Positions 40,655 through 51,489 of a DNA stretch of 64,000 bases are shown here, in pieces. The stretch is from Strigamia acuminata (Eukaryota; Arthropoda; Chilopoda; Geophilomorpha; Linotaeniidae). The notes below the pieces were generated by a model. It searched no databases, had not been told where the DNA came from, and saw only the letters and a list, made by a program, of their open reading frames with translations. Location: assembly GCA_949358305.1 (NCBI GenBank), contig OX442315.1:10194427-10258426 (forward strand), given 5' to 3'. Within the stretch, counting starts at the first letter, position 1, and each line of letters begins with the position of its first letter. A program made the translations under genes and the position numbers.

Positions 40655-41725
40655 AGACATTCTGGAGACCGCGAGAGCAGGAGGTGGGACTGGTGGAGTA
40701 CCTGCCCCATCTGCCTGGGGCAGAGGAGGATCGTACAGCCGAACACGCGGGAGTCACCGTGCCAGAACTGCATGGGCCATGGCATCGTCCATGCGTCGCG
40801 CCCTTTGCAGCGATGGTTTGAACGACACCAGTCTCGCCCGGGTGGAGACCGTTCGCGTCGGTCGACAGTCATTTGGGCGAGCACCCCCAGTTGGGACGCC
40901 CGCCTGGACGCCTTGGTCGACGCCGGATTTTCCCGGGATGTTCCTCCGTACGTGGATGGCCCGGTGGTGGATTTCTCCAACCCTCAGCCGGGCTCCTCTC
41001 GTTCCTATCGTCCGACGGCCCCACGGCCGAGTCCGCGCGGCGCAGCAGCGGCAGGGCTGTCGCAGCCCGCCCCGAAGCGTCAACGGACTTCTTCGCCACC
41101 TAGTAAGTGGACTGCGGTGGAAGAGGAAAAGCTGCGAGTCGCCATGGCAGACTGGCGGAAGCGACTGCCCAACGCCACGCCCGCCCAGGAGCGGTTCCAG
41201 TCCAAGCACCTTCGGAACCGCATCAAGGAGAACGCGAGGAAGGCCCGGGCAGCGGCGGAACGACGTCGGGCGTTGGCAGAGGCAGAGTTGGAGGCTGTGG
41301 CGGTCTCGACGCAGGTCGACAACGGTCCCGACATCGAGTCAGCGGATTCCGACGGCACCATCGCCCAGGACTGCCAGCCAATGGAGACGGAACAGGCACC
41401 AAGACGTGGACCGATGACGCCCCCTCCCATGGGCACTGGAGATGTCCAGCAAGCAGGTGCTAGCGTCATGTCACCTGTGAATGGACGGGGGGACTTGTCC
41501 CTCACGACCCATGATCAGCGGCGCGCCAACAACGGTTTGGAGTCAGAGGCACGGGGAAGTGGGAGACCGGCAACGGTCTCGCCTCCCCTGTCCCGAGACC
41601 CACCAGCACAGGGAAGTGGGAGACCGGCAACGGTCTCGCCTCCCCTGTCCCGAGACCCACCAGCACAGGGAAGTGGGAAACCGGCAACGGTTTCGCCTCC
41701 CCTGACCGACGATGCGGCGACGTCG
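40655..41725 (+). CDS. X ORF3, first part: putative zinc finger, Pro-rich, helix segment, 19-residue repeats
   Basis: The frame is open from just after the acceptor-like TAG at 40654; first ATG 40772. N-terminal CPICLG...CQNC with nearby H residues and PLQRWF resembles half of a RING or a C4 zinc site. Then R/S/P-rich sequence; a segment KWTAVEEEKLRVAMADW followed by a basic helix (weakly SANT/Myb-like); a Q/P/M region; and 2.5 copies of a 19-residue repeat (GSGRPATVSPPLSRDPPAQ). No signal peptide or TM helix, so not an envelope. The frame is broken at 41726 by MITE F, 624 bp (a multiple of 3) after which the same frame resumes. I recognise no family. Confidence 0.6.
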
Positions 41726-42349
41726 GGTCAGTTTAGCGACGGGGTTTGAGCGACGGTGCTTTTAGCGACGGGTAGAGTTTAGCGACGCCGTTAATCGCTA
41801 TAGTGTTCCGGTCGCTAAGGTGACGGTCGCTATAGTGATGCACGTAATAGTGGACTACTGATCGACCACTGATCGAGTTTGGATTAAATAGTGAAAGAGT
41901 TTGGGTTTTACGTGGGAAGAGAAGAATTTATAGCGGGATGAAAATTGAAGGCCAATTGAAGAAGTATAAATTACACTGTATTTTGAATACAAGATATGAT
42001 ATAATGATATATTAGAATTTTTCCATGCAACTTCTGAGAAATCAGAAAATTGAGCATGTAAATTGGACAATTTATGCCATATTCGTTTTACAATTCATGT
42101 CCACTGCATGTCCACTGCACCCGTCAATGCATTCGAATACGTCATGGTCATGGTAAGACCGATACGTCGCTAAAACGTACCGGTCACTACACCGATACGT
42201 CGCTAAAACGTACCGGTCACTACACCGATACGTTGCTAAAAAGTACCCCCGAATTACCTCGCAGCAGGAGTTATTGTCGCTAAAGTGTACGTCGCTAAAG
42301 CGTACCAATTAAAGCGAAAGTCGCTACCCCGACGGTCGCTAAAGTGACC
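41726..42349. mobile_element. MITE F (copy 1), TIR GGTCA(G/C)TTTAGCGAC
   Basis: Left end GGTCAGTTTAGCGACGGGG, right end (other strand) GGTCACTTTAGCGACCGTC. Many internal GTCGCTAAA / TTTAGCGAC motifs at both ends (41735-41840, 42150-42345). Sits inside ORF3 without an obvious target duplication. 624 bp, no coding sequence. Confidence 0.75.
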
Positions 42350-43138
42350 TTTTCCGCACTGGAACCGGATCAGTGTAACCCGTTGCCAGCAATCCGGTGG
42401 GAACCACAGGGTACCCCGTACGTGACGAGGGAGGGCATTATCAAGGGAGTGCCGCGCTTGGCCACGGTATCTCCTGAGGTGATGAACCTGTGGATAGCCG
42501 AACTAAACAGATGGAGGAGTCTGCACATCGCGCTGGTCGACGCTTCCGGAAACGAGGCCCGGACAGCGGACGCACTGGCCGTGTTGCGCCTCAAGATGCT
42601 CATGTCCCTCCAGGTTCCGGCCGAGGCACCAGAGGCGTCACGCTTGAGGAGGTGGGACGAGATCATGCGGGCTCTACAGGCGTGCCTGGGCGAGCCGGTC
42701 AGGCGCTGGTATCTACACCTCCCACCGCCCTTAAGCGTCCAGAGATGGCCGATATTGCCGGCGGTCAAGACCGCGCCCTCACCGGCCGATCTGGCGGCTG
42801 AAGCGGAGACGATGGAGGCGCTGGTCGAGCCACTTTGGGGTGAGCGGATCAACAGTGCGGGCGCACCCTTGATCGGTCTGTCGCCAGAGGTTGGTAGCCC
42901 AGGACTCCGGGGGACTCAGACGACACAACCAATGGAGGAGTCGGGAGCAGGAGCTTATGCGACCATGCCCCCTTCTCCGCCGTCGGCAGAAAGCGACATT
43001 CCGGATGACATCCCGAGGACGCCGGGTAGACCACGCCATTCCCGTCGTAAGAAGGGAAGGAAGGCCGGACGTACTCGCGCCACCGCAACGGCTACTACGT
43101 CAGCAACAATGGCGGGGGAGAGAGCCACGGAGGATTCA
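42350..43138 (+). CDS. X ORF3, second part
   Basis: Resumes directly after MITE F in the same frame (FSALEPDQCNPLPAIRW) and runs 263 codons to TEDS, where element E supplies the stop TAA. Ordered-looking first half (VMNLWIAELNRWRSLHIALV, RLRRWDEIMRALQACLG), then acidic/Pro-rich linker and a strongly basic RPRHSRRKKGRKAGR stretch suggesting nucleic-acid binding or nuclear entry. No recognised domain. Confidence 0.6.
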
Positions 43139-43140
43139 TA

Positions 43141-43673
43141 ACTGGCGCGAAATGAATTGGCGCGGAATTAAATTTTTTTTACAGACCCGTATTTCAGTAA
43201 ATTGAACTGGCGCGAAATGAATAAGCGCGGAATTGTCAAGTCAATTATTGAATAAGTGCGAAATGGAATCATTGTTAACTGAATAAGCGCGAAATTGAAA
43301 AAAAATTCTAATTGAATAAGCGCGAAATTGAAAAATAATTCAGACTGAATAAGCGCGATATTGGGAAACAATTCAGACTGAATAAGCGCGAAATTGGGAC
43401 ACAATTTGGAACTGAATAAGCGCGGAATTAGGACAAATTTACTCTAATTCAACTGCCAATCTCTACAAACTTTTTTTTTAATAAAATTGGTTTTATTTTC
43501 AGGAATCCAAAGCTGAAGAATGTCAAGATAATATGAATTATGATTATGATTTTGCATTATTTATTTTATATTTTGTAGCAAAACAAAGTTAAATTAATAA
43601 AAAATAAATTTTTTTTAACCAAAATAAATTTTTTTTGATTTTAATTCGTGGCTGTGGAGTGTCGACATTCATA
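43141..43673. mobile_element. Element E, copy 1, left part only
   Basis: Begins ACTGGCGCGAAATGAAT after TA (43139-43140) and is cut off by the start of duplication unit 2. Contains the 33-bp repeat array at 43205-43440. Confidence 0.8.
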
Positions 43674-44045
43674 GGCACCATCGCCCAGGACTGCCAGCCA
43701 ATGGAGACGGAACAGGCACCAAGACGTGGACCGATGACGCCCCCTCCCATGGGCACTGGAGATGTCCAGCAAGCAGGTGCTAGCGTCATGTCACCTGTGA
43801 ATGGACGGGGGGACTTGTCCCTCACGACCCATGATCAGCGGCGCGCCAACAACGGTTTGGAGTCAGAGGCACGGGGAAGTGGGAGACCGGCAACGGTCTC
43901 GCCTCCCCTGTCCCGAGACCCACCAGCACAGGGAAGTGGGAGACCGGCAACGGTCTCGCCTCCCCTGTCCCGAGACCCACCAGCACAGGGAAGTGGGAAA
44001 CCGGCAACGGTTTCGCCTCCCCTGACCGACGATGCGGCGACGTCG
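43674..44045 (+). pseudogene. Duplicated C-terminal fragment of ORF3 part 1
   Basis: From GTIAQDCQPME through the 19-residue repeats to the MITE F junction. A chimeric ORF from 43635 fuses a few element E codons to it, a by-product of the duplication. Confidence 0.8.
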
Positions 44046-44518
44046 GGTCAGTTTAGCGACGGGGTTTGAGCGACGGTGCTTTTAGCGACGGGTAGAGTTT
44101 AGCGACGCCGTTAATCGCTATAGTGTTCCGGTCGCTAAGGTGACGGTCGCTATAGTGATGCACGTAATAGTGGACTACTGATCGACCACTGATCGAGTTT
44201 GGATTAAATAGTGAAAGAGTTTGGGTTTTACGTGGGAAGAGAAGAATTTATAGCGGGATGAAAATTGAAGGCCAATTGAAGAAGTATAAATTACACTGTA
44301 TTTTGAATACAAGATATGATATAATGATATATTAGAATTTTTCCATGCAACTTCTGAGAAATCAGAAAATTGAGCATGTAAATTGGACAATTTATGCCAT
44401 ATTCGTTTTACAATTCATGTCCACTGCATGTCCACTGCACCCGTCAATGCATTCGAATACGTCATGGTCATGGTAAGACCGATACGTCGCTAAAACGTAC
44501 CGGTCACTACACCGATAC

Positions 44519-45091
44519 TGTGGTGGTATGCTGCAAAAACAGCACAGACTAGGCAGTGGAAACGCTTAAAAATAAGCCAACACGTACGATATAGCACGCA
44601 CGAGACGTGCGGCACGTCGTGTACGCGAATTCGAGCCGGTTCTGGTCGAATTTGCGTGGTGTCTGCACTTATCTACGTGCAGACACAAGAAACAAATTAT
44701 TTATAAACAAAATAAACGATTTATTAACCTAAAACTTACGAAAACAGGATTGAAATGCACAGGAGCACACTTAGCAGTGTGCGTCGCCATCTTGGAATAA
44801 AAGGCAGTGCGCTCTGGTGACAGAAGCGAGCGACACACAGGTATAAACAGATAGGCGATGCATGATGCCCAGTGTGTTAAGACACAGTTAATGCAGGCAC
44901 CATGCATTTCCCTTACAATATAAAGTAAATATACGGAAATATACTGGTAACAACCAGTTAAGTAGGAAATAAACACTAAATCATTTGGGGAAAGAAAATA
45001 TAACAACCAATGATGTGAAAAAGTTCAGGTAGCGTCATTACGCATCGAAAAAGCGTTAAATAAACGTCCGAAGTGGTTTCAAGGACCAACA
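44519..45091 (-). repeat. copia-3 3' LTR
   Basis: 573 bp, TGTTGG...CCACCACA on the minus strand. Followed on its right by the polypurine tract GAAGGAGGGAAT (complement of 45092-45103). Confidence 0.9.
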
Positions 45092-45137
45092 ATTCCCTCC
45101 TTCGATGTGCAATGTCGATATTAACAGTTCGATGAAA

Positions 45138-48100
45138 TTATTTCGAGATGAAGATCCGGGACAACAAATTTCGGAGGCGTTCGGAACTAAGCCATTTCGT
45201 GAAAATATCCGAAACATTTATTTCACCCGGAATTTTGCGGAGTTCGAAGCATCCGGCAATATGCCATTCTCGAAGCCAATGGAACTTCACTCGAATATGT
45301 TTGGTTTTCGAGTTCTCGATGTCGTTGTTCGTGAATTGGATCGAGGCGAGGGCATCGGAGAAAATAATCGGTTTCGATAATCGGTTTAACGGTGGAAAGA
45401 CTCGATAGATACTGTCCAACCAGTATAACTCTTTAACGATTTCGACTAGTGCTACAAATTCGGCTTCCATGGTGGAACAGGCGACGCTGGTCTGCTTTTT
45501 GCAGCTCCAGCCAATTGGCACACAACCGATATAAATGATGTATCCTCCGAAGCTTCTCGATGTCGCAATGTCACTCGCCCACGACGCATCTGTGTATCCC
45601 CACAGCTGACTGGAATTACACCCCGAGAGTTCGATCGAGAAATCGCTCGTGTTCGCCACGTATTTGAGAACTTGGAGCAAACACTTGATGTGGCGGTGGT
45701 CGTAGCAGTTATTATACTGCGATAAAGCGATGACCGAGTATAATATGTCGGGACGAGTGCGAGAGGCGAGGAATAATAACGATCCGATGAGCGATCGGTA
45801 CGGAAAGTCCGGGAGATTATCCAACGAGCCTTTGACGAGCGTGGTCCCCGGTGTGACAGGCACTTTAATGAGTGCATCTGACGAAACGTTGAACTTTTTA
45901 AGAAGTTTGTCGATGTAGGAGCGTTGGGACATGAAAACTTTCCCATCGCGACGCACGAATTCTACCCCGAGTAATTTGGTTATTGGTCCGAGGTTGACGA
46001 TGTCGAATTTGCTGGAAATCAGCGCCAAAATACGGTCTCGGATACTCTCCGACGCGTAAAACACGACGATATCGTCCACGTAGACTAACATAACAGCCGA
46101 ATGTCCAAATGCGTAAACGCAATTACAAGCGGGAAATTTCTGGAATCCGAGGTCGGTTAACGTCTCGTTGAGCTTCTGGTACCACATGCGCCCCGACTGG
46201 TGAAGACCGTAAAGTGACTTGGTTAACAACCAGACGTTGTCGGGTGAGGTGCATGTGGCGCCGGCGGGAATCCGCATGTAAATTTCGTGGTCGAGGTCGC
46301 CGTAAAGGTAGGCACACTTGACGTCGAGGTGGAGATCCCTCCATCCTAGTAAAACGACTAGGAGGCAGAAAAAGAATCGGATGAGCACGAAGTTAACCAC
46401 CGGACTAAAAACTTCATCGAAATCAACGCCCATTGTTTGGCGGAAACCTTGTGCGACAAGTCGAGCACGGTAGCGGTGAATTTTCCCGGTGGCATCCGAT
46501 TTCAACCGAAAAATCCATTTACACCCGAGGATTGTCTTGTCCGGGGGTCGTGGAACTTCCTTATAAACTTCGCGTTCCTTGAAAGTCGTGAGCTCCTCAT
46601 CGATTGCCTCGGTCCACTTCGGTGCCTCGGGTAGCTTAACAGCTTCGGCGTACGTGGACGGCTCTCGAAAACACATAAGGACGCGATGAACAGGTTGCTC
46701 GTCCTGCAATTGATGTTCGAGGTTGCCGAAAAAGAAAATGTCCTCCTCATACGGAAGTTGGTGAGCGACGCAATATCTTTCGATGTCCCCTCTCGACCTT
46801 AAGCGGACACCGTGCTCCGGATAGTAATAAACGTCGACCTTGATTTTGCCAGGCGCTTGTTCTTTCCGGAGATGCTCTTCCCTCCTCCATCCGCTGAAGG
46901 GCGTATCTCCACCAATAAAACGATAGGGGCAGTGAAGAGCGCGTAACGGAGCGAGAGGCGGTGCAGGCGTTGCAGCGGCCGCTGGTAAGGCGGCTGCCTT
47001 ATCGAGGAGATCATCGAGGAGATTATCAAGTGGATCGTCTTCGGGGTCGTGCTCGGAATCACGTTCGGGATAGCGTTCGAAAAATTGTTCGATATCGTGA
47101 TCAACGTCGAGTTCACTATCGCTGGCCTCAGGGGTGTGAGGTTGACGAGCCAAAGCGTCGGGACGTAATCTCCTCCGAGGACGGTAAAGCGGAAGTGGTG
47201 GGTCAGGCGTGACGTCCAAACCGATGTCCTCCGGTACATCGTCCGCAAACAGAATAGGAGGAGGTAGTTCATCAGCAATGTCCTCTTCGACCTCCTCGAG
47301 GACGGAGCGATATGAAGCGACTGATGAAGCGCTTGACGGAGCCCGATGGCGGAATTCATCATCGTCATTAGACGATTCATCGTCGGAATCACGACGTCGA
47401 CGTGACCAGGGAACGGACGGAAAAGCACCATCGTCAAAAGTGACACGGGACGGTGTAGTGACGTGAGAGGGCTCCTCCATGAATGGAGCATTTTCGTAGG
47501 GATCCGGAACGTAAAACGGCGAGCGTTTGAAATTCTGACGTTCATCGATTTGAACGTGAACGGATTCCGTGACGGTGTTCGTAGCCGGATTCCAAACCCG
47601 ATAACCGCGAGTGTTGGAGGCGTAACCTACGAGAAATCCTTCCCACGCCCGTGGATCCATTTTGTTGCGCCCGGGTGCGGTGAAATGCACCCAGCATTTA
47701 GAACCAATTTTTCGGAAATGTTTGACGGAGAGGGCACGCTGGCGCCATAAAACATATGGAACTTCGTCGTTAAGTTTCGAATGCGGGCTGCGATTTTTAA
47801 CGTACGAAAATGTCACAGCGAGTTCAGCCCAAAGTGTGTGCGGAAAACCGGTTTCGGAGGTAACGGAGCGAAGATAGTCGCCCATCGTCCGGTTTAGGCG
47901 TTCGGCGACCCCGTTCATTTGTGGGCTTCCGGGATTGGTCCGTTGTGCGACAATGCCCTTGTCAGCGAGGTAACGGTCAAAAGTCTTAGAAATAAATTCC
48001 CCGCCGCGATCCGTGCGAATTGATTTGACGCGGGAATCCGTAATGCGTTCAACGCGAGAAACAAAGTCTTTGAAAGTCGCAAAAACGTCGGATTTGCGTG

Positions 48101-50078
48101 CAATCGGAAAAATCCACGAATATCGGGTCGCGTCGTCAACAATGGAGAAGGCATAATCAGCACCGCCAATCGAAGTCAGTCTTGACGGGCCCCAGACGTC
48201 CATGTGCAGCAACTCCAACGGTTTGGTCGTCGAAGGTGTGGGAATCGGTTTATGCGAGGCGCGCGTGGACTTGGCAATGCGACATGAGTTGCAGGAAAGT
48301 TCTTGTCGAACCGCAGCCGGATCGAGTCCATAAACTTGGGAATTGTTCGCCAAAGTCCGCATGGCTTTGGTGTGGAGATGGCCCAACCTGGCGTGCCATA
48401 ATCCCGTGGCATCAGCAACGTTGACATTCGAAGTCTTAACCGGATTAGGGATAGGAAGTGCCTTTGTTTTGGCAACGGGAGGAGGAGGAGATGATAGGAT
48501 GTTGGAATACATCCGGATCTGTTGTGGTTGAGATCCGGGAACAGGAGTTGGAATAATCGGGGAAGGAGGAGGCAGTAGTAAGGTGTTGGGAGAGATAGGC
48601 AGGCGGAAGTCAGTTATCTGGACGTTCGATTTCTGTCTGGACTTCTTTGCCGGTAGTGCAGGAAAATCTTCCTCCTTCGTGATGAGAGTCATCGGCGCAG
48701 TAGTCGGAGGTGACATTGGGATGGGCGGTGTACTTGAAACAACAGTCGGCGACGCAAATGGCGAAATTAGTCCATCTACGAAGTAAAGTCCTGACTTTTG
48801 CTTCGCCCGAAGAACACTTTGTTTGATATCCGTCCCATATGTATGCAACTCCGAATTGTAAATGTGTATGTGATGCCCACATTTATCGACTCGCGAAACC
48901 GAAATTAAATTAGCGCCGAAATCAGGTGCGTACAAAACATCGCGGAGAAGTACGGTGCATTCACAGCCATCGATGAGTGACTTGACTGGAACATTCCCTT
49001 TTCCGGTAACTTTGGAGCTTCCTTGTCCCAATTCGATATTAAAAGGGACGACCTCAACAAAGTCCAAGAACCACGATTTAACGTGTGAAACGTGGTCGGT
49101 GGCGCCGCAGTCAACAATCCATTCGTGAGATTGGACGAAATGAACGGTAGGAATCTGGATCGCAGGTGGTGCGGACAGGAGATATGCTGCATCTCGGCGC
49201 GGGCGTGAAGACTCGCGAAACTGTCCCTGTTGCTGTTGATTCGGGTTCACATTCGAATTCGGGCCTTTATTGCGACGTCGACTCTTGCTGCGAGATCGTG
49301 TCTGAAGCGTAGCTACTGGCTGTTGCCCCGTTGTTTGCTTGCGAGGATGCTGGCACTTATTGGCGTAGTGTCCAAGCTCGTTGCAATTGAAGCAACGCAC
49401 CTGCGCAAGCGGGCGCGGGGGTCGCGACTGGTTACGTCCTTGTCGCCCAGTAGCATAAGCGGAGGAATTACCGGAGTTTCGGTTCGAATGCGACTTTAAT
49501 CGTAGATATTCCGACAACAACTGATCGGAGACTTTAGCCGGGGTAAACTCTGCCAGCGGCCAATGATAAATGGCAAAAGTTGCTTGGTCGTATTCGTCCG
49601 GAAGAAAGTCTAAATACTGGTACGCGTGATGTCGAGGGAGGATGTCTTCACCGACGTCTTTAAGTTGGCGGACCATAAGGTCAACGCGGCTGAGGAAATC
49701 GGCCATTTCTTCGCCGGGCTCCAACTTGAGCTGCAGGAACTCACGGCGCATCGCCGCTTGGCGGGCGAGAGAGCTGGGGGCGTAAATTTTCGCTAAAATG
49801 TCCCACGCCTGTTTCGGAGTGGTGCAACCGTCGAGGGCCGACTGTTTGGCCTGCGAGACGTGGCAATAAATGGTCCCCAGCGCTCGGGCTTTCCGACGTT
49901 GCCATTTTCGCCAAACGTCTTCATCGACGTTGGCTTTCACTAGTTCCTCCGTTTCGGTGACGTGGTGCCATACGCCGTCGGACATCAATAGCATTTTAAT
50001 TGCGCGGTGCCAGTGTTCGTAATTGCCGGTCACGAGAATCGGCACGTGGCCTGACGACTGATCGGTGGCCTTTTTCAT
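45138..50078 (-). CDS. copia-3 gag-pol polyprotein, intact
   Basis: Start chosen at MKKATDQSSGHVP (50078) by analogy with copia-1 and copia-2; the frame is open to 50132. CCHC CFNCNELGHYANKC; protease WIVDCGATDHVSH; LWHARLGHLH; integrase HMDVWGP, RTDRGGEFIS and NGVAERLNRT; an acidic spacer with DDESSNDDDE before RT; RT with FDEVFSPVVNFVLIR and VYVDDIVVFY; RNase H YTDASWASD and STMEAEFVALV. All catalytic residues are present. Same lineage as copia-1 and copia-2 but clearly a separate family by LTR and spacer. Confidence 0.92.
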   Translation of the reverse strand: MKKATDQSSGHVPILVTGNYEHWHRAIKMLLMSDGVWHHVTETEELVKANVDEDVWRKWQRRKARALGTIYCHVSQAKQSALDGCTTPKQAWDILAKIYAPSSLARQAAMRREFLQLKLEPGEEMADFLSRVDLMVRQLKDVGEDILPRHHAYQYLDFLPDEYDQATFAIYHWPLAEFTPAKVSDQLLSEYLRLKSHSNRNSGNSSAYATGRQGRNQSRPPRPLAQVRCFNCNELGHYANKCQHPRKQTTGQQPVATLQTRSRSKSRRRNKGPNSNVNPNQQQQGQFRESSRPRRDAAYLLSAPPAIQIPTVHFVQSHEWIVDCGATDHVSHVKSWFLDFVEVVPFNIELGQGSSKVTGKGNVPVKSLIDGCECTVLLRDVLYAPDFGANLISVSRVDKCGHHIHIYNSELHTYGTDIKQSVLRAKQKSGLYFVDGLISPFASPTVVSSTPPIPMSPPTTAPMTLITKEEDFPALPAKKSRQKSNVQITDFRLPISPNTLLLPPPSPIIPTPVPGSQPQQIRMYSNILSSPPPPVAKTKALPIPNPVKTSNVNVADATGLWHARLGHLHTKAMRTLANNSQVYGLDPAAVRQELSCNSCRIAKSTRASHKPIPTPSTTKPLELLHMDVWGPSRLTSIGGADYAFSIVDDATRYSWIFPIARKSDVFATFKDFVSRVERITDSRVKSIRTDRGGEFISKTFDRYLADKGIVAQRTNPGSPQMNGVAERLNRTMGDYLRSVTSETGFPHTLWAELAVTFSYVKNRSPHSKLNDEVPYVLWRQRALSVKHFRKIGSKCWVHFTAPGRNKMDPRAWEGFLVGYASNTRGYRVWNPATNTVTESVHVQIDERQNFKRSPFYVPDPYENAPFMEEPSHVTTPSRVTFDDGAFPSVPWSRRRRDSDDESSNDDDEFRHRAPSSASSVASYRSVLEEVEEDIADELPPPILFADDVPEDIGLDVTPDPPLPLYRPRRRLRPDALARQPHTPEASDSELDVDHDIEQFFERYPERDSEHDPEDDPLDNLLDDLLDKAAALPAAAATPAPPLAPLRALHCPYRFIGGDTPFSGWRREEHLRKEQAPGKIKVDVYYYPEHGVRLRSRGDIERYCVAHQLPYEEDIFFFGNLEHQLQDEQPVHRVLMCFREPSTYAEAVKLPEAPKWTEAIDEELTTFKEREVYKEVPRPPDKTILGCKWIFRLKSDATGKIHRYRARLVAQGFRQTMGVDFDEVFSPVVNFVLIRFFFCLLVVLLGWRDLHLDVKCAYLYGDLDHEIYMRIPAGATCTSPDNVWLLTKSLYGLHQSGRMWYQKLNETLTDLGFQKFPACNCVYAFGHSAVMLVYVDDIVVFYASESIRDRILALISSKFDIVNLGPITKLLGVEFVRRDGKVFMSQRSYIDKLLKKFNVSSDALIKVPVTPGTTLVKGSLDNLPDFPYRSLIGSLLFLASRTRPDILYSVIALSQYNNCYDHRHIKCLLQVLKYVANTSDFSIELSGCNSSQLWGYTDASWASDIATSRSFGGYIIYIGCVPIGWSCKKQTSVACSTMEAEFVALVEIVKELYWLDSIYRVFPPLNRLSKPIIFSDALASIQFTNNDIENSKTKHIRVKFHWLREWHIAGCFELRKIPGEINVSDIFTKWLSSERLRNLLSRIFISK

Positions 50079-50132
50079 GATTGTACGGAGGAAAAATGCG
50101 TAGAACTGGAAATTGAAGCACAATCGACGCAC

Positions 50133-50746
50133 AATTCACGCACAAACGAAGCACAAATCACGAAGCACTTTACGTAGCACTGTCAAAGCGGAAACCAAGA
50201 ATGGGCAATTCCTTCTGAAGGAATTAAATAGCTTTCGGTTGCCAGTCTGAGAGGGTCCGTTCGACTACCTGGAGCCGCGGGAAACCTCACTTGTACCACG
50301 ACAAGCACAACCGAAAAATACAACGGCGCTTGCCCGGATTCGGACGAAGGGCGCCGAGGATTCTAATTGTCCCACACCAAAATCCCCACTTAAAATTAAC
50401 AAAGGTAATTCGACTCTGAAAGGCAAAATAAGGCGAAATTGACGAATCAGTCGCGGTGCACGTCGCAACACGCGATCCTCGTGTGAAAAACACGGATATG
50501 TGCGATTTTAATCGAAAAATCGCGAAAAACGAACGAAAATCGTCGATACTGTCGCACTCCGGGGTGCTAAACAGCGGGTTACACCCGTTTCTCGATGATA
50601 ACGTCGTGTAGACGTCGTCGCATGTCGAAAATCGGTGTAAATCGGCGAAAAATCTGAAAATATAGAAAATTTCCGCAAAATTCGCGAAAAAATCGCGAAA
50701 ATTGTGGAAAATTAAGGAAAAAACGAGGCCCTGGTGTCTTTCCAGG
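50133..50746 (-). other. copia-3 untranslated leader
   Basis: About 0.6 kb with TTTTCGCG and CGTCG motifs like the leaders of copia-1 and copia-2. No gene. Confidence 0.6.
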
Positions 50747-50758
50747 CCTCTGCTACCA
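50747..50758 (-). other. copia-3 primer binding site, initiator tRNA-Met 3' end
   Basis: Minus strand TGGTAGCAGAGG two nt after the LTR. Unlike copia-1 and copia-2, the LTR end here is not complementary to it. Confidence 0.8.
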
Positions 50759-50760
50759 AT

Positions 50761-51333
50761 TGTGGTGGTATGCTGCAAAAACAGCACAGACTAGGCAGTG
50801 GAAACGCTTAAAAATAAGCCAACACGTACGATATAGCACGCACGAGACGTGCGGCACGTCGTGTACGCGAATTCGAGCCGGTTCTGGTCGAATTTGCGTG
50901 GTGTCTGCACTTATCTACGTGCAGACACAAGAAACAAATTATTTATAAACAAAATAAACGATTTATTAACCTAAAACTTACGAAAACAGGATTGAAATGC
51001 ACAGGAGCACACTTAGCAGTGTGCGTCGCCATCTTGGAATAAAAGGCAGTGCGCTCTGGTGACAGAAGCGAGCGACACACAGGTATAAACAGATAGGCGA
51101 TGCATGATGCCCAGTGTGTTAAGACACAGTTAATGCAGGCACCATGCATTTCCCTTACAATATAAAGTAAATATACGGAAATATACTGGTAACAACCAGT
51201 TAAGTAGGAAATAAACACTAAATCATTTGGGGAAAGAAAATATAACAACCAATGATGTGAAAAAGTTCAGGTAGCGTCATTACGCATCGAAAAAGCGTTA
51301 AATAAACGTCCGAAGTGGTTTCAAGGACCAACA
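50761..51333 (-). repeat. copia-3 5' LTR
   Basis: 573 bp, identical by eye to 44519-45091. Confidence 0.9.
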
Positions 51334-51489
51334 GATACGTCGCTAAAACGTACCGGTCACTACACCGATACGTTGCTAAAAAGTACCCCCGAATTACCTC
51401 GCAGCAGGAGTTATTGTCGCTAAAGTGTACGTCGCTAAAGCGTACCAATTAAAGCGAAAGTCGCTACCCCGACGGTCGCTAAAGTGACC

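Larger units (their letters stand above)
41354..43673. repeat. Tandem duplication, unit 1 (2,320 bp)
   Basis: Same sequence as 43674-52813 once copia-3 and its target copy are removed; the period is exactly 2,320. Breakpoints share GGCA (41354-41357, 43674-43677, 52814-52817). The unit holds the end of ORF3 part 1, MITE F, ORF3 part 2 and the left part of element E. One substitution was noticed (CCG/TCG at about 43020 versus 52160). Confidence 0.9.
44519..51333 (-). mobile_element. Ty1/copia element copia-3, intact, TSD GATAC
   Basis: LTRs 44519-45091 and 50761-51333 (573 bp each, no difference found by eye). GATAC duplicated at 44514-44518 and 51334-51338. Intact 1.6-kaa ORF, iMet primer site next to the 5' LTR. 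Present in only one of the two 2,320-bp duplication units. Confidence 0.93.
44046..51489. mobile_element. MITE F (copy 2), split by copia-3
   Basis: Same as copy 1, carried by the duplication. copia-3 entered at GATAC in its right-hand GTCGCTAAA array. Confidence 0.75.

Noticed and set aside
40512-41417. Long ORF starting MLTDSTPRSRF with a hydrophobic N-terminus
   Set aside because: Overlaps ORF3 in another frame; R/S/W-biased as expected for an off-frame of GC-rich coding DNA, and ends abruptly while the ORF3 frame continues past MITE F.
40655-43138. ORF3 as a retroviral-type envelope
   Set aside because: Position after pol and a possible splice acceptor fit, but there is no signal peptide, cleavage site, TM anchor or Cys pattern of an envelope.
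43205-43440. CRISPR-like array
   Set aside because: Units are directly adjacent with no unique spacers, and the genome is an animal one; the same holds for 31545-31810 and 63059-63213.
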